64,000 nucleotides of DNA from Lacinutrix himadriensis (GCF_001418105.1 NZ_LIQI01000022.1:434001-498000), one strand, 5' to 3'; counted from the stretch's first letter, positions 51,739 through 61,669 are shown. Numbers and translations are program-made. The notes: generated by a model not told the origin, from the letters alone.

Positions 51739-53829
51739 TTACCAGATTCTAACTCTATCTTCTGGAGCGATGTACATTTTATCTCCTTCTTGAATTCCAA
51801 ACGCTTCATAAAAAGCATCTATATTTAATAAAGGTTGTACCGCTCTATTCATTCCTGGAGAATGTGAGTCTGTTTTAATTCTAGTTTTTAAAGCATCTTC
51901 ACGCATTTTTGTTCTCCAAACGGTTGCCCAAGACATAAAGAAACGTTGTTCTGCGGTATAACCATCAATATCTGCTGGTCTGTTTCCTTCAAAACTCATT
52001 TGTAAAGCATCATAAGCTGCAAGAACACCACCTAAATCACCAATATTTTCACCTAAAGTAAAGGCTCCATTAATGTTGATTTCTGGTAATACTTCAATCG
52101 CACTATATTGATCTGCTAATGCTTTTCCTAATCCTTCAAATTGTGTTAAATCTTCGTCTGTCCACCAGTTATTTAAGTTTCCATCTTTATCATATCTAGA
52201 ACCAGAATCATCAAAACTATGCGAGATTTCATGACCAATAACAGCTCCAATTCCACCATAATTTACAGCATCATCTGCAGTAAAGTTATAAAAAGGTGGT
52301 TGTAAAATAGCCGCAGGAAAAACAATCTCGTTGTATGCAGGATTAAAATATGCATTCACCACTTGTGGCGCCATATACCATTCACTTTTATCTACTGGCT
52401 TCCCTAATTTATCAATACTTTTCTTAAAGTTCCATGCACTAGCATTTAAAGAATTTTGAAGGTAAGTACCACCATCTTCTACACTATTAATATCTAAAGC
52501 AGAATAATCTTTCCATACATCTGGATATGCAATTTTCACTTTCGTTGCTTGAAGTTTTTCAATCGCTTTTTGCTTTGTTTCTGGACTCATCCATTCTAGT
52601 TTATTGATTCGGTGTTCGAAAGCTAAAATCACGTTTTTAATCATTTTTTCTGCTTTCACTTTCGCTTCTGGCGGGAATTTTTTATCTACATATAATTTCC
52701 CTAAAGCTTCACCAATTGTTCCATTTAAAGATCCTAAAGCACGTTCATCTCTTGCTCTTTGTGCCTTGGCTCCATTAAGTTCTTTTCCGTAAAACTCCCA
52801 ATTAGCAGTTTCTATATCTGTACTTAAGTATCCAGCTGCTCCTCTAAAAGTATCCCATTTTAAATAAGCTTTCCAATCGTTAACATTAGCGTCTGCTAAT
52901 ACTTCTTGTAATCTATTAAAGTATCCTAAGTCACCAATAATTACCGTGTCTAATTCTTTTACACCAATACCAGATAAAAAGTTTTTCCAGTTTACTGCAG
53001 GAACCATTTTTTGAACTTCTGCAATAGAACGAGGGTTGTAACGTTTACGTGCATCACGACGATCTACCTTATCCATTTTAGCTTCTTCTAATCTAGTTTC
53101 GAAAGCTAAAATCTGGTCTGCTTGCGCATTTGCATCCGCTTCGCTATCTCCTAAATATTGAAACATTCTAGTAATATGTGCTACATACTTTTCTCTCTTT
53201 TCTTTAGAATCTGCATCCTCTTTTACATAGTAATCTCTGTCTGGTAATCCAGTACTTCCTCCTCCTAAATAGGCAACATTTCTATTACTATCTTTCGGGT
53301 CACTACCAACACCAAATCCATATAAACCGGCACCACCTTTTGGCTCCATTTCAATCATGAAAGCTTGTAAGTCATCTACATTATTAATCGCTTCAATTTT
53401 TGCTAAATATGGTTTTATTGGATCAATACCTGCTTTATTTCTGCTAATAGTATCCATTATCGTTTGGTAATAAAATACTGCTTTTTCTTGGTCAGAACCA
53501 GGAAGTACTTGAATGTTTCCTAAGTCTTGATTGTTAGAAATTGCAGACTTTAAAATAGCCAAAGCATCTTCGTCTGTTTTTTTACGTAGTTCTTGAAAAC
53601 TTCCCCAAGTAGATTGGTCGTCTGGGATTTCGTTATTTTCTAGCCATTTTCCGTTAACGTGTTTAAAGAAATCTTCGCTAGCAGATATGCTAGTATCCAT
53701 ATAATCTAAATTGATTCCTGGAGTTGTTTCTACTACTGCTACTTCCTTTTTAGCTTCTTCTTTACAAGATACTAAACCTATAAAAGCGACTGCACTAAGT
53801 AGTGATAGTTTTTTAAAGTTGGTTTTCAT
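51739..53829 (-). CDS. M13-family (neprilysin/PepO-like) metallopeptidase lipoprotein
   Basis: 696 aa with a lipobox leader (AVAFIGLVSC). The zinc site is AVIGHEISHSFDDSG (HExxH), with the third ligand Glu in GENIGDLGGVLAAYD and the substrate-binding NAYFNP. The N-terminal M13 helical domain starts at YMDTSISASEDFFKHVNGKWLE. The C-terminus (YIAPEDRVRIW) is the family's conserved end. It degrades oligopeptides outside the cytoplasm. Monocistronic on the minus strand. Confidence 0.96.
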   Translation of the reverse strand: MKTNFKKLSLLSAVAFIGLVSCKEEAKKEVAVVETTPGINLDYMDTSISASEDFFKHVNGKWLENNEIPDDQSTWGSFQELRKKTDEDALAILKSAISNNQDLGNIQVLPGSDQEKAVFYYQTIMDTISRNKAGIDPIKPYLAKIEAINNVDDLQAFMIEMEPKGGAGLYGFGVGSDPKDSNRNVAYLGGGSTGLPDRDYYVKEDADSKEKREKYVAHITRMFQYLGDSEADANAQADQILAFETRLEEAKMDKVDRRDARKRYNPRSIAEVQKMVPAVNWKNFLSGIGVKELDTVIIGDLGYFNRLQEVLADANVNDWKAYLKWDTFRGAAGYLSTDIETANWEFYGKELNGAKAQRARDERALGSLNGTIGEALGKLYVDKKFPPEAKVKAEKMIKNVILAFEHRINKLEWMSPETKQKAIEKLQATKVKIAYPDVWKDYSALDINSVEDGGTYLQNSLNASAWNFKKSIDKLGKPVDKSEWYMAPQVVNAYFNPAYNEIVFPAAILQPPFYNFTADDAVNYGGIGAVIGHEISHSFDDSGSRYDKDGNLNNWWTDEDLTQFEGLGKALADQYSAIEVLPEININGAFTLGENIGDLGGVLAAYDALQMSFEGNRPADIDGYTAEQRFFMSWATVWRTKMREDALKTRIKTDSHSPGMNRAVQPLLNIDAFYEAFGIQEGDKMYIAPEDRVRIW

Positions 53830-53921
53830 TTTTAATTAGTGTTTTGTTTTTTGGTTTACAATTTAATGTTAAATAGACTGCTAAAGATTAATCTAGTTAC
53901 ATCTTTAACAAAATATTAATA

Positions 53922-53955
53922 AAAAAAGCCTCACTAAAAATAGTAAGGCTTTTGC
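53922..53955. terminator. terminator between M13 peptidase promoter region and the SnoaL-like gene
   Basis: AAAAGCCTCACT / AGTAAGGCTTTT arms (one mismatch) with an AT loop; read on the minus strand it ends the SnoaL-like/lipoprotein unit. Confidence 0.7.
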
Positions 53956-53975
53956 TTTTATAAAACGTAATAAAA

Positions 53976-54506
53976 CTAATTGGTAGCTTTCTCCAATAGT
54001 TTTTTAGTGTACACATTATCCCAATCTTTCTTAATAGCAATTACCTCTTTTACATTTTCATTAGGTATGGCAATAGATAAAACATAGTGTGCAATTTTCC
54101 ATGTATTATCTTCTAATTTCATAACACCAGACCCTCTACAAATCTTCATTTGTGTGTCTAGTAATTCGTCAAACCAAACAAAGTTTTCATCATCAGACAG
54201 ATAAATATTTCTTTCTATTGCTGTAAAACTCCATGCTTTGCCTTGATCAAAATAAGGTTTTGAAAAAGTTTTAAAAGCTTCATTTTGCCAGTTTTCGGTA
54301 GCATCTGTGCCAATAAAAACACCATCCTTAGTCATTAAATTAAAATACGTATCAAAATTGGCAGTAGCAGCAGCTTTATGCCAAGCGTCTAAATTGGTGT
54401 TAATTTCTTTTTTAATATCGGAAGCAGAAGCTAGCTGTTGCCCGTTAACTTTAACACTACACGAACTAATTGCTAGTACTAAAAGAAATATGTAAAGATG
54501 TTTCAT
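53976..54506 (-). CDS. SnoaL/NTF2-like lipoprotein
   Basis: 176 aa with a lipobox leader (FLLVLAISSC). The mature domain carries the NTF2-like pattern found in SnoaL-type proteins: AWHKAAATANFDTYFNLMTKDGVFIGTDATENW, then WSFTAIERNIYLSDDENFVWFDELLD and MKLEDNTWKIAHYVLS. The fold can be a ligand pocket or a catalytic site, but no specific activity is evident. It follows the next listed gene with one base between stop and start, so both are in one operon. Confidence 0.85.
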   Translation of the reverse strand: MKHLYIFLLVLAISSCSVKVNGQQLASASDIKKEINTNLDAWHKAAATANFDTYFNLMTKDGVFIGTDATENWQNEAFKTFSKPYFDQGKAWSFTAIERNIYLSDDENFVWFDELLDTQMKICRGSGVMKLEDNTWKIAHYVLSIAIPNENVKEVIAIKKDWDNVYTKKLLEKATN

Positions 54507-54507
54507 A

Positions 54508-55023
54508 CTAATATGGTTTTACAATATTTTGAGATTCTTTTTCTACCTTTTTATTTATTTGAAGATTAAGATTTGAAAACGCAGTTAAAAAATCTTTAAC
54601 CACCAAAAGCACCTCTTTTTTCTCAGGATTAGATAAGTTTATTTCACCTTCCAGTTTTAGCATTTGGGTTTCTAAAGCGATTAATCTTGCGTTAATAAGT
54701 GGCGTATTGATCTCTTCTGGTATGGTTTCTTTTAGGTCTTTAATAAAAGCGATTAGGGCTTCTTTGTTTTCTTTAAAAAAAGATAAATCTGCTTGATTCA
54801 CTTTTAAAACAACGGTATTTAATTCGCCATATTTTTGCCAAAATTCTTGAGAATTTCTTGTTTTAGCATCTAAAAGAAACTGTGCATATTTAAGGTTAGC
54901 GATATCGCTTTTGGTTATTTTTAAAGAAACGACTTCTGTTTCTGCTTCTAGTTCTTGTGTCTTATCTACTTCTTTACAAGAAAAAACACAAAAAATTAAG
55001 GTAATGTATAGTAATGCTTTCAT
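54508..55023 (-). CDS. lipoprotein of unknown function
   Basis: 171 aa with a lipobox leader (ITLIFCVFSC). The mature part is helical and charged, with the segment DLKETIPEEINTPLINARLIALETQMLKLEG resembling a helical bundle. I do not recognise a family. It is the first gene of a two-gene unit with the SnoaL-like lipoprotein, so a joint envelope role is possible. Confidence 0.75.
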   Translation of the reverse strand: MKALLYITLIFCVFSCKEVDKTQELEAETEVVSLKITKSDIANLKYAQFLLDAKTRNSQEFWQKYGELNTVVLKVNQADLSFFKENKEALIAFIKDLKETIPEEINTPLINARLIALETQMLKLEGEINLSNPEKKEVLLVVKDFLTAFSNLNLQINKKVEKESQNIVKPY

Positions 55024-55136
55024 TTTTAATCAACTATTATATTTACAAATATATTGTATTCTTTACTTTTATTATTAAATACTTTACACTGTTGTAATTT
55101 TAATAGTATTTTACATTTTCTTCTTTAAAATCTTAT

Positions 55137-55144
55137 TATTTTTG
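55137..55144 (+). promoter_or_regulatory. candidate -7 box (TATTTTTG) of the threonine dehydrogenase gene
   Basis: An exact TAnnTTTG match 24 nt before the ATG at 55168. No TTG lies at the usual distance, so confidence is moderate. Confidence 0.42.
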
Positions 55145-55167
55145 AACACCTTAAATTACATGGATTA

Positions 55168-56112
55168 ATGACTTCAAAAATTTTAATTATTGGTGCTTGC
55201 GGACAAATTGGCTCTGAGCTTACCTATAAACTTAGAGAAATTCACGGTGTAGATAATGTTATTGCAAGTGATATTAATACCAGAAAGTTAGCGTTAGTAA
55301 ACGCTGGCCCTTTTGTAATTCTGGATGCTAAAAATTTTAATGCAATTAAAGATTGTTGCATCCATCATAATGTAAAGACCATTTATTTAATGGCTGCTTT
55401 ACTTAGTGCTACTGGCGAAAAATACCCGATGGAAGCTTGGGATTTAAACATGAATTCTCTTTTTCACGTATTAAACCTAGCCAAAACAAAACAAGTAGAT
55501 CATGTTTTTTGGCCTTCAAGTATTGCTGTTTTTGGCCCTACAACTCCAAAAGAAGACACTGCGCAACATACTATTATGGAACCTTCAACCGTTTACGGAA
55601 TCACCAAACAAGTTGGTGAACGTTGGTGCGAATATTACCATGAAAAATATGGTGTAGATGTAAGAAGTATTCGCTATCCTGGAATTATTAGTTGGAAAAC
55701 GTTACCAGGAGGAGGAACCACAGATTATGCCGTTGAGATTTATCATGAAGCACTTAAGAATAAAGCATACGAATGTTTTTTAAGTGAAGACACAGAACTT
55801 CCAATGATGTTTATGGATGACGCCATAAAAGCAACGGTAGACATTATGCAAGCAGATGCAGATGCTATTAAAATAAGATCTTCTTATAATTTAGCTGCTA
55901 TTAGTTTTACACCTAAAGAAATTGCGAATTCTATTCAAGAGCATATTCCCGATTTTAAAATTACCTATAAACCAGATTTCAGACAAGCCATTGCAGATTC
56001 TTGGCCAAAAAGCATAGATGACACTACTGCAAAAAAAGACTGGAACTGGAAACATGCTTTTTCTTTAAAAGATATTACTAAAGAAATGCTTTTGCAATTA
56101 GGTAAAAAGTAA
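55168..56112 (+). CDS. L-threonine 3-dehydrogenase, short-chain (epimerase-like) type
   Basis: 314 aa extended-SDR enzyme. The NAD site is IIGACGQIGSELTYKL, the active site is TVYGITKQVGERW (Tyr-xxx-Lys), and the diagnostic blocks WPSSIAVFGPTTP and YPGIISWKTLPGGGTTDYAVEIYH match the NAD-epimerase-type threonine dehydrogenases described from flavobacteria. It oxidises L-threonine to 2-amino-3-ketobutyrate. A UDP-sugar epimerase is the main alternative but lacks the GGGTTDYAVE block. Confidence 0.92.
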   Translation: MTSKILIIGACGQIGSELTYKLREIHGVDNVIASDINTRKLALVNAGPFVILDAKNFNAIKDCCIHHNVKTIYLMAALLSATGEKYPMEAWDLNMNSLFHVLNLAKTKQVDHVFWPSSIAVFGPTTPKEDTAQHTIMEPSTVYGITKQVGERWCEYYHEKYGVDVRSIRYPGIISWKTLPGGGTTDYAVEIYHEALKNKAYECFLSEDTELPMMFMDDAIKATVDIMQADADAIKIRSSYNLAAISFTPKEIANSIQEHIPDFKITYKPDFRQAIADSWPKSIDDTTAKKDWNWKHAFSLKDITKEMLLQLGKK

Positions 56113-56150
56113 CAGGTTAACTTTATCTTGTAATTATCTAAAAAAATCTA

Positions 56151-56756
56151 ATGAAAAAACTAGCAGCTATACTCTTTCTTTTATTTTTTATATCAAATTC
56201 ATTTGCGCAAAAAGCAAAAATTGATAAAGGCAAATGGAAAGATCTAAAAGACATACAGGAATACAAAGTAGAATTTGACTATCACCATTTAGAAATTGCA
56301 GATTACGAAAGTGAAGAAGCTTTTTTAAAAGATAAAATGCAACTTCGTGAAGAAAGAAAAGAAGGCGATGGAGAACGTTTTAAAAAGTCTTGGTTTGCAG
56401 ACAGACAAGACAAGTATGAACCACAATTCATAGACTTTTTCAACAGCTACCATGAAGATTTTAATGTAAAAGTATCCAACAAAAGAGAAGATGCAAACTA
56501 TGTGATGCATATACAAACTACCTTTATATACCCTGGTTATAATGTTGGTGTATGGCGAGAAGATTCTAAACTTCGTGTAACGGTTACTATCTATTCTATT
56601 AAAAACCCAAACAACATTTTATTTTCTGCGAATATTAAAGGGATTAAAGGAGGAGGAGCCAAAGGATTTGACTATAATTCTGGAGATAGAATTGCATATT
56701 CTTATGCCTTATTAGCAAATTATATTGCTAAAAAAATTAGAATAGTTTCTAAATAA
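56151..56756 (+). CDS. secreted protein of unknown function
   Basis: 201 aa with a Sec leader (ILFLLFFISNSFAQ). An acidic and basic N-terminal part is followed by a beta-rich region (DANYVMHIQTTFIYPGYNVGVWRED, VTVTIYSIKNPNNILFSANIKG), and the C-terminal helix may sit on the membrane. I do not recognise a family. It follows the threonine dehydrogenase by 38 nt and may share its transcript. Confidence 0.75.
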   Translation: MKKLAAILFLLFFISNSFAQKAKIDKGKWKDLKDIQEYKVEFDYHHLEIADYESEEAFLKDKMQLREERKEGDGERFKKSWFADRQDKYEPQFIDFFNSYHEDFNVKVSNKREDANYVMHIQTTFIYPGYNVGVWREDSKLRVTVTIYSIKNPNNILFSANIKGIKGGGAKGFDYNSGDRIAYSYALLANYIAKKIRIVSK

Positions 56757-56789
56757 AACCTTGATAACCTATTGAAAATAAACATCTTT

Positions 56790-56820
56790 TTGAGGATGGT
56801 GTAATATTTAGTTATGTTTG
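56790..56820 (+). promoter_or_regulatory. promoter of the first paralogue of unknown function
   Basis: TTG at 56790-56792, a 20-nt spacer, then TATGTTTG at 56813-56820, 25 nt before the ATG at 56846. Both elements fit the Bacteroidota consensus. Confidence 0.72.
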
Positions 56821-56845
56821 CAAGAATTAACTTATAAACTTAACT

Positions 56846-58543
56846 ATGAAAAAAATCTACCTACTGCTTTGTATTTGTTTTTTTGCTTTTACAACTAACG
56901 CACAAAATGAAATATCTCCAGATTATAATTTTAATGTAAGTGAACCTTATCAGGTTTATGATGCCGCTAAAAAATATTATTTCAGTAAAAACAATGAGAT
57001 CCTTTCGGTGAAACCTTGGAAAAAATATTTGGTTATACAAAAATTTGGAGTAGATGATTTAAATCTAATTTCTCAAAAAGAATATAACGACTTACCAGAC
57101 AACTACGTGGTTGAAGGTATGATAGAATTACAAGACAAATATTATTTCTTTTACTCTTCTTGGTCTGGTAAAAAAACAAAAGAAGAACGTTTATACTACA
57201 GAGAAATTAACTTTAACACAGGTGAATTTGCAGGAGAAGGTATTGAGTTAATTAATGTTTCTGGTAAACTAGCAGGTTCTCCAATGGCAACATACACGTC
57301 TGGAGGAGGTTTTTCTGCTGGTGGATTTGGTATGAGCTTTGGTGGATTTGGAGTTGTAGATAAGTTTGATTTTTTAACCTCTAAAGATGAATCTAAATTA
57401 TTAGTACAATACAGAAAAAAGCCAGAAGTAAAAAGAGACACAAAAAGTTACGACATTATTGGTGTTAATGTTTTTGACATGAATTTAAAACCTCTTTGGG
57501 CTAAAGAGCACAAAATGCCTTATACCGAAAGAAGAATGGATTTGTTAGATTTTGCTGTAGATGCTAATGGTCATGGTTATATTTTAACTAAAGTTTTTCA
57601 TGACGACAGTAATAAAGACAAGAAAAAGAAAAAAGATACAGACGCTAATTACCACATGGAACTGTTTAGATTATTAGATGGTTCTGAAGGGATTGAAAAA
57701 AGCAAAATTGTTTTAAATGATAAATTTATTAACGGAATTTCTTTGTTTGAATCTGAAGATGGTTTTATGATTTGTGCAGGTTTTTACACCAATGGATTAA
57801 ATAATAAACTAGGAAACTCGGATGGTTTATTTACTTTTAAAATTACTAAGGAAGGGGAATTAGTTGAAAAAACATCTCATGAAATTCCAGTAGAAGTTTT
57901 AAACCAATATGTTAGCAAAAGAACACAAAAGAAGAACGCTAAAAAAGATAAAAAAGACAAGGCAGAATTTGCTAATTTACAACTTCGTGATTTAGTAATT
58001 AATACTGATGGTAGCCTTGTTTTAATTGGAGAGCAAACATTTGTAATTCAGCATCGTACTTCTCAAGGAAGAGTATATTATACCTTCCACAATAATGATA
58101 TGCTACTTTCTAAAGTGGATGCATCTGGTAATTTAGCATGGATGAAAAAACTTCCAAAAAGACAATCTGGAGCACCAAAAATAGGTCAAGTATACGACAT
58201 GAGTAAAACCTATCAAGGAGGAATGTCTTACTCTTATTTTTATACCAACGGAAATCACTATTTAGTATATTTAGATAATGTGAAAAATATAGATTTAAAA
58301 CTAGACCAAGTACCAGCTTTACACAGCGATGGTCATGGAGGTTATTTAACCGCTTATAAAATTGATGATGCAACAGGTACTGTTTCTAAAGACAATATAC
58401 TAGACACAAGAAATGTAACAGACAAACTAGAAGTCTACCAATTTAGTAACAATAGAGTTGTTAAAACAGCTGAAAATGAATTTGTAATTGAGTTTTACAA
58501 AAAGAAAAAAGAAGACGTATTAATTAAGGTAGAAATTAAGTAA
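56846..58543 (+). CDS. large secreted protein of unknown function, first of a tandem pair
   Basis: 565 aa with a Sec leader (CICFFAFTTNAQ). The mature protein is beta-rich, with regular blocks such as QDKYYFFYSSWSGKK, MPYTERRMDLLDFAVDANGHGYILTK and ENEFVIEFYKKKKEDVLIKVEIK, consistent with a beta-propeller-like fold (inference from periodicity). It carries a Gly-rich insertion (GGGFSAGGFGMSFGGFG) near residue 155 that the paralogue lacks. No catalytic motif is seen. A terminator follows at once. Confidence 0.8.
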   Translation: MKKIYLLLCICFFAFTTNAQNEISPDYNFNVSEPYQVYDAAKKYYFSKNNEILSVKPWKKYLVIQKFGVDDLNLISQKEYNDLPDNYVVEGMIELQDKYYFFYSSWSGKKTKEERLYYREINFNTGEFAGEGIELINVSGKLAGSPMATYTSGGGFSAGGFGMSFGGFGVVDKFDFLTSKDESKLLVQYRKKPEVKRDTKSYDIIGVNVFDMNLKPLWAKEHKMPYTERRMDLLDFAVDANGHGYILTKVFHDDSNKDKKKKKDTDANYHMELFRLLDGSEGIEKSKIVLNDKFINGISLFESEDGFMICAGFYTNGLNNKLGNSDGLFTFKITKEGELVEKTSHEIPVEVLNQYVSKRTQKKNAKKDKKDKAEFANLQLRDLVINTDGSLVLIGEQTFVIQHRTSQGRVYYTFHNNDMLLSKVDASGNLAWMKKLPKRQSGAPKIGQVYDMSKTYQGGMSYSYFYTNGNHYLVYLDNVKNIDLKLDQVPALHSDGHGGYLTAYKIDDATGTVSKDNILDTRNVTDKLEVYQFSNNRVVKTAENEFVIEFYKKKKEDVLIKVEIK

Positions 58544-58557
58544 ACCTTTATTTCATT

Positions 58558-58590
58558 AAAAAAAAGCGAACCTATTGGTTCGCTTTTTTT
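58558..58590 (+). terminator. terminator after the first paralogue
   Basis: AAAGCGAACC / GGTTCGCTTT stem with a TATT loop and a T run. The same hairpin, base for base in the stem and loop, recurs at 60290-60318. Confidence 0.92.
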
Positions 58591-58647
58591 ATGTTTCTAT
58601 TCCTTATTTAATCAAAATTAGTTACGTTTATATTTAAATACTTCTTT

Positions 58648-60267
58648 ATGCTAAAATATCTTTCTATTATTTCCCTGTACTTACTTGCAACCATTTGTTA
58701 TGCTCAAGAAAATCAAAATTATTTGGTTAGCGAACCGTATAAAAATTTTGATATCGATAAACGTTATTATTTCAACAATGAAGAGGAAGTGCTTATGGTA
58801 AAAGCATGGGACGAATCGGTTATAATTCAAAGATTTAATGCTAAAAATTTAACTTTAATCTCCGAAAAAAGATATGACGAACCAGATTTAAATTATGATA
58901 TTGAAAATGTAATTAGAGTTCAAAATAAAGTTTACTTTTTCTATTCTATGTGGACCGGCTATGAGTCGCAATTAGAACAATTATATTATCGTGAAATTAA
59001 TATGAAAACTGGTGAGTTTATTACCGATTCAAAACTACTCATTGAAGTTAAAGGTAAAATCACAAAATCTCCAACATCCACTTACAGAGGTGTTCAAGAA
59101 CATTTTAAAAACAGAAAAATACCAAGTGTAAAATTCGACATACTAGTACCTACAAACGAGAATGAAATCTTTATTCTTTATAGAGAATATAGAAAAAACA
59201 AGAAAGATGTTAAAAGTTGGGATACGCTAGTTCTTAATTATTTTGACACTAATCTTAATAGGATTTCTAATAAAAAGTTTAAAATGCCATATTCTGAACG
59301 CAGAATGAAAGCTTTAAATTACAATACGCACGATAATGGTAATCTATACATTTTAACGAAAGTATTTCTAGATGATAGTGGTGTTGAAAAAAAGAAGAAG
59401 CGAGAAAACGAAGCAAACTATTATTTAGAGCTGTTAACCTTAGCAAAAAACGCTAACGATATACAAAAAACCAAAATCGAATTACCCAATAAATATATAA
59501 ACACAGCCAATCTATTTGAATTATCTAATGGTAACCTATTATGTTCTGGATATTACAGCAATGGTCTTCATAAAAACCTAAACCATTCTGATGGTGTATT
59601 CATTTCTAAAATAGCTACAGATGGTACTATACTTACCAATATTGCTTATAATATCCCTACAAGCATTATCGAACAAAATGCGAAACATAATGACAAAAGA
59701 GAATTCGAAGATATTATACTGAAAGAAATAAAAGAAAATAACGATGGAAGCCTATTACTAATTGCAGAACAATCGCATAAATGGGATCTACAAAATCAAG
59801 GAGGATATAACTTTAGATATAATGACATCTATTTAACTAAAATGGATTCAGAAAATCAATTATTATGGATGCGCAAGATTCCTAAAGAACAAAAAGGAAA
59901 CTCAAAACCTGGTCACTCTTATACACACAAAGCGTTATTGGGAGATATGTCTTATAACTACTTTAATATCGATAACGCTCATTATTTTTTGTTTCTAGAT
60001 AATCTAAAAAACAAAAACCTAACACAAACGGATAAACCAAAACCACATACCAATAATCATGGTGGCTATTTTACATATTACAAAGTGAATGATGCTAGTG
60101 GTGAAGTTTCAAAAAAAAATCTATTCAATACAGATGATGTTGATGGCAAGTACAACATTGAAGATTTTAGCAAAAAAAGACTTTTTAAAGTTTTTGAAAA
60201 TGAATTTATAATGGAAGTAAATAAAAAAAGAAAAGAAGATATTTTAATTAAAGTAGAAATTAAATAA
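58648..60267 (+). CDS. large secreted protein of unknown function, second of a tandem pair
   Basis: 539 aa with a Sec leader (LYLLATICYAQ). Collinear with the upstream paralogue: VSEPYKNFDIDKRYYFNNEEEVL, KMPYSERRMKALNYN, ANYYLELLTLAK and the identical-style end KRKEDILIKVEIK. It lacks the Gly-rich insertion and has a more Lys/Asn-rich composition. The gene and its terminator appear to be a copy of the upstream gene-plus-terminator block. Confidence 0.8.
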   Translation: MLKYLSIISLYLLATICYAQENQNYLVSEPYKNFDIDKRYYFNNEEEVLMVKAWDESVIIQRFNAKNLTLISEKRYDEPDLNYDIENVIRVQNKVYFFYSMWTGYESQLEQLYYREINMKTGEFITDSKLLIEVKGKITKSPTSTYRGVQEHFKNRKIPSVKFDILVPTNENEIFILYREYRKNKKDVKSWDTLVLNYFDTNLNRISNKKFKMPYSERRMKALNYNTHDNGNLYILTKVFLDDSGVEKKKKRENEANYYLELLTLAKNANDIQKTKIELPNKYINTANLFELSNGNLLCSGYYSNGLHKNLNHSDGVFISKIATDGTILTNIAYNIPTSIIEQNAKHNDKREFEDIILKEIKENNDGSLLLIAEQSHKWDLQNQGGYNFRYNDIYLTKMDSENQLLWMRKIPKEQKGNSKPGHSYTHKALLGDMSYNYFNIDNAHYFLFLDNLKNKNLTQTDKPKPHTNNHGGYFTYYKVNDASGEVSKKNLFNTDDVDGKYNIEDFSKKRLFKVFENEFIMEVNKKRKEDILIKVEIK

Positions 60268-60289
60268 ATCTCTTTTATATTTCAAAGCA

Positions 60290-60318
60290 AAAAAAGCGAA
60301 CCTATTGGTTCGCTTTTT
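60290..60318. terminator. terminator shared with the 3' end of the convergent FAD enzyme gene
   Basis: The same AAAGCGAACC / GGTTCGCTTT hairpin as at 58558. On the minus strand its right arm and loop encode the last residues (K-A-N-Q) and the TAG stop of the FAD oxidoreductase. Confidence 0.9.
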
Positions 60319-61564
60319 CTTTTTCTTGTACTTCCATATCTATTAAATACGCTAGATTTTTCACTAACCTATCGTGTTTTTTAACAAAAGGATTGGTATC
60401 ATCCCAAACATATCCTGCAAGTACAGCACAAATTTGTTTTTTAATATCTGGGTTTTCAGGTCTATGAAAAAACAAAGTTTGCAAGTTTCCTGTGTACCAT
60501 TCTTTCACATATGTTGAAAAGACTTTGACTCCTTTCATAATATAACCGGTGTATTCTGTTTCCCAATCTACGGTTTCGCCATTTAACTCTTTCGTTATTA
60601 GCTTTGCAGATAAAAGAGCAGATTCTGTTGCAAAAGTTACTCCAGATGAAAAAACAGGATCTAAAAACTCTGCGCTATTTCCTGTTAAAGCATATCCTTT
60701 TCCGTAAAGCTGTTTTACCGATTTCGCATAGTTTTTAATACTAACTGGTGGAAATTTAAAATCTAAACCTTCAAAACGCTTGTGGTAATACTTAGAGAGC
60801 TTCAGCATTTGCTGCATTCTTTCGGTAGTATCTCCTTCAAAAGAATCGATAAAATCGGTTAGACCAACAAAACCAATACTAGTATCTCCATTAGAAAAAG
60901 GAATCACCCAAAACCAAGTATCTTTATCTAAAACATCAAAAGTAATCATGGTTCCTTCTACTCCTTCTGGTCTTTTTAAATCTTTTACATGTGTAAAAAT
61001 AGAAGAATGTTCTGGTATAGAAGAGGGTTTGTCTAACCCTAGCATTCTTGGTAAAACGCGACCATAACCACTAGAATCTATAATATGTTTTGCGTGTACT
61101 TTATATTCCTCTCCATTTTCATCTTTTATGCTAGTAACAGAAGCGCCATCTGCTGCAAACACAACATCTACCACTTCATGATTAAAGGCAATATCTACAC
61201 CTCTATTTACTAATTCGGTTGCAAGTACATTATCAAAATCTGCACGAGGCACTTGCCAAGTCCAATTCCAACCTTCCGTATGCTTTTTACTAAAATCAAA
61301 ATCACAAACGATATCTCCTCTTAAAAAACGAGCGCCATGTTTTTTTTCGAATCCAAAATCTTTTAATACATCTAAAAGGCCAACTTCTTCAAAATGATCC
61401 ATACATCTTGGTAGCAGACTTTCTCCTATTACAAACCTTGGAAAAGTACTCTTTTCAACAACTTTAAGCTGCTTTCCTTGATTGTGCAAATAAGAAGCAG
61501 CAACGCAACCAGAAGGTCCAGCTCCTATAATTAAAACATCCACATGTATTTCATTCATAATCAT
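60302..61564 (-). CDS. FAD-dependent oxidoreductase of the geranylgeranyl reductase/halogenase-like type
   Basis: 420 aa; the start MIM offers two ATG codons two residues apart. The dinucleotide motif is VLIIGAGPSGCVAASYL (9-25), with the later FAD-contacting GYALTGNSAEFLDPVFSSG, typical of tryptophan-halogenase-like and geranylgeranyl-reductase-like enzymes. There is no WxWxIP halogenase motif: the corresponding segment reads WFWVIPF, which is close to but not the classical form. Related genes lie in flexirubin clusters next to a tyrosine ammonia-lyase gene, as here (divergently). The substrate is thus probably an aromatic polyene precursor (inference). Confidence 0.83.
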   Translation of the reverse strand: MIMNEIHVDVLIIGAGPSGCVAASYLHNQGKQLKVVEKSTFPRFVIGESLLPRCMDHFEEVGLLDVLKDFGFEKKHGARFLRGDIVCDFDFSKKHTEGWNWTWQVPRADFDNVLATELVNRGVDIAFNHEVVDVVFAADGASVTSIKDENGEEYKVHAKHIIDSSGYGRVLPRMLGLDKPSSIPEHSSIFTHVKDLKRPEGVEGTMITFDVLDKDTWFWVIPFSNGDTSIGFVGLTDFIDSFEGDTTERMQQMLKLSKYYHKRFEGLDFKFPPVSIKNYAKSVKQLYGKGYALTGNSAEFLDPVFSSGVTFATESALLSAKLITKELNGETVDWETEYTGYIMKGVKVFSTYVKEWYTGNLQTLFFHRPENPDIKKQICAVLAGYVWDDTNPFVKKHDRLVKNLAYLIDMEVQEKEKANQ

Positions 61565-61669
61565 TATAGTATTTTATCTTAATTATATTAAATTAGCGCA
61601 CACAAAAATAACTACTTTACTTGGAGTTATTAAATTTAATATTAAAAATAGTCAGAATAAAACATATAG

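Noticed and set aside
60302-61564. Flavin-dependent tryptophan halogenase
   Set aside because: The WxWxIP motif is not intact and the context is that of flexirubin synthesis, so halogenation is not supported.
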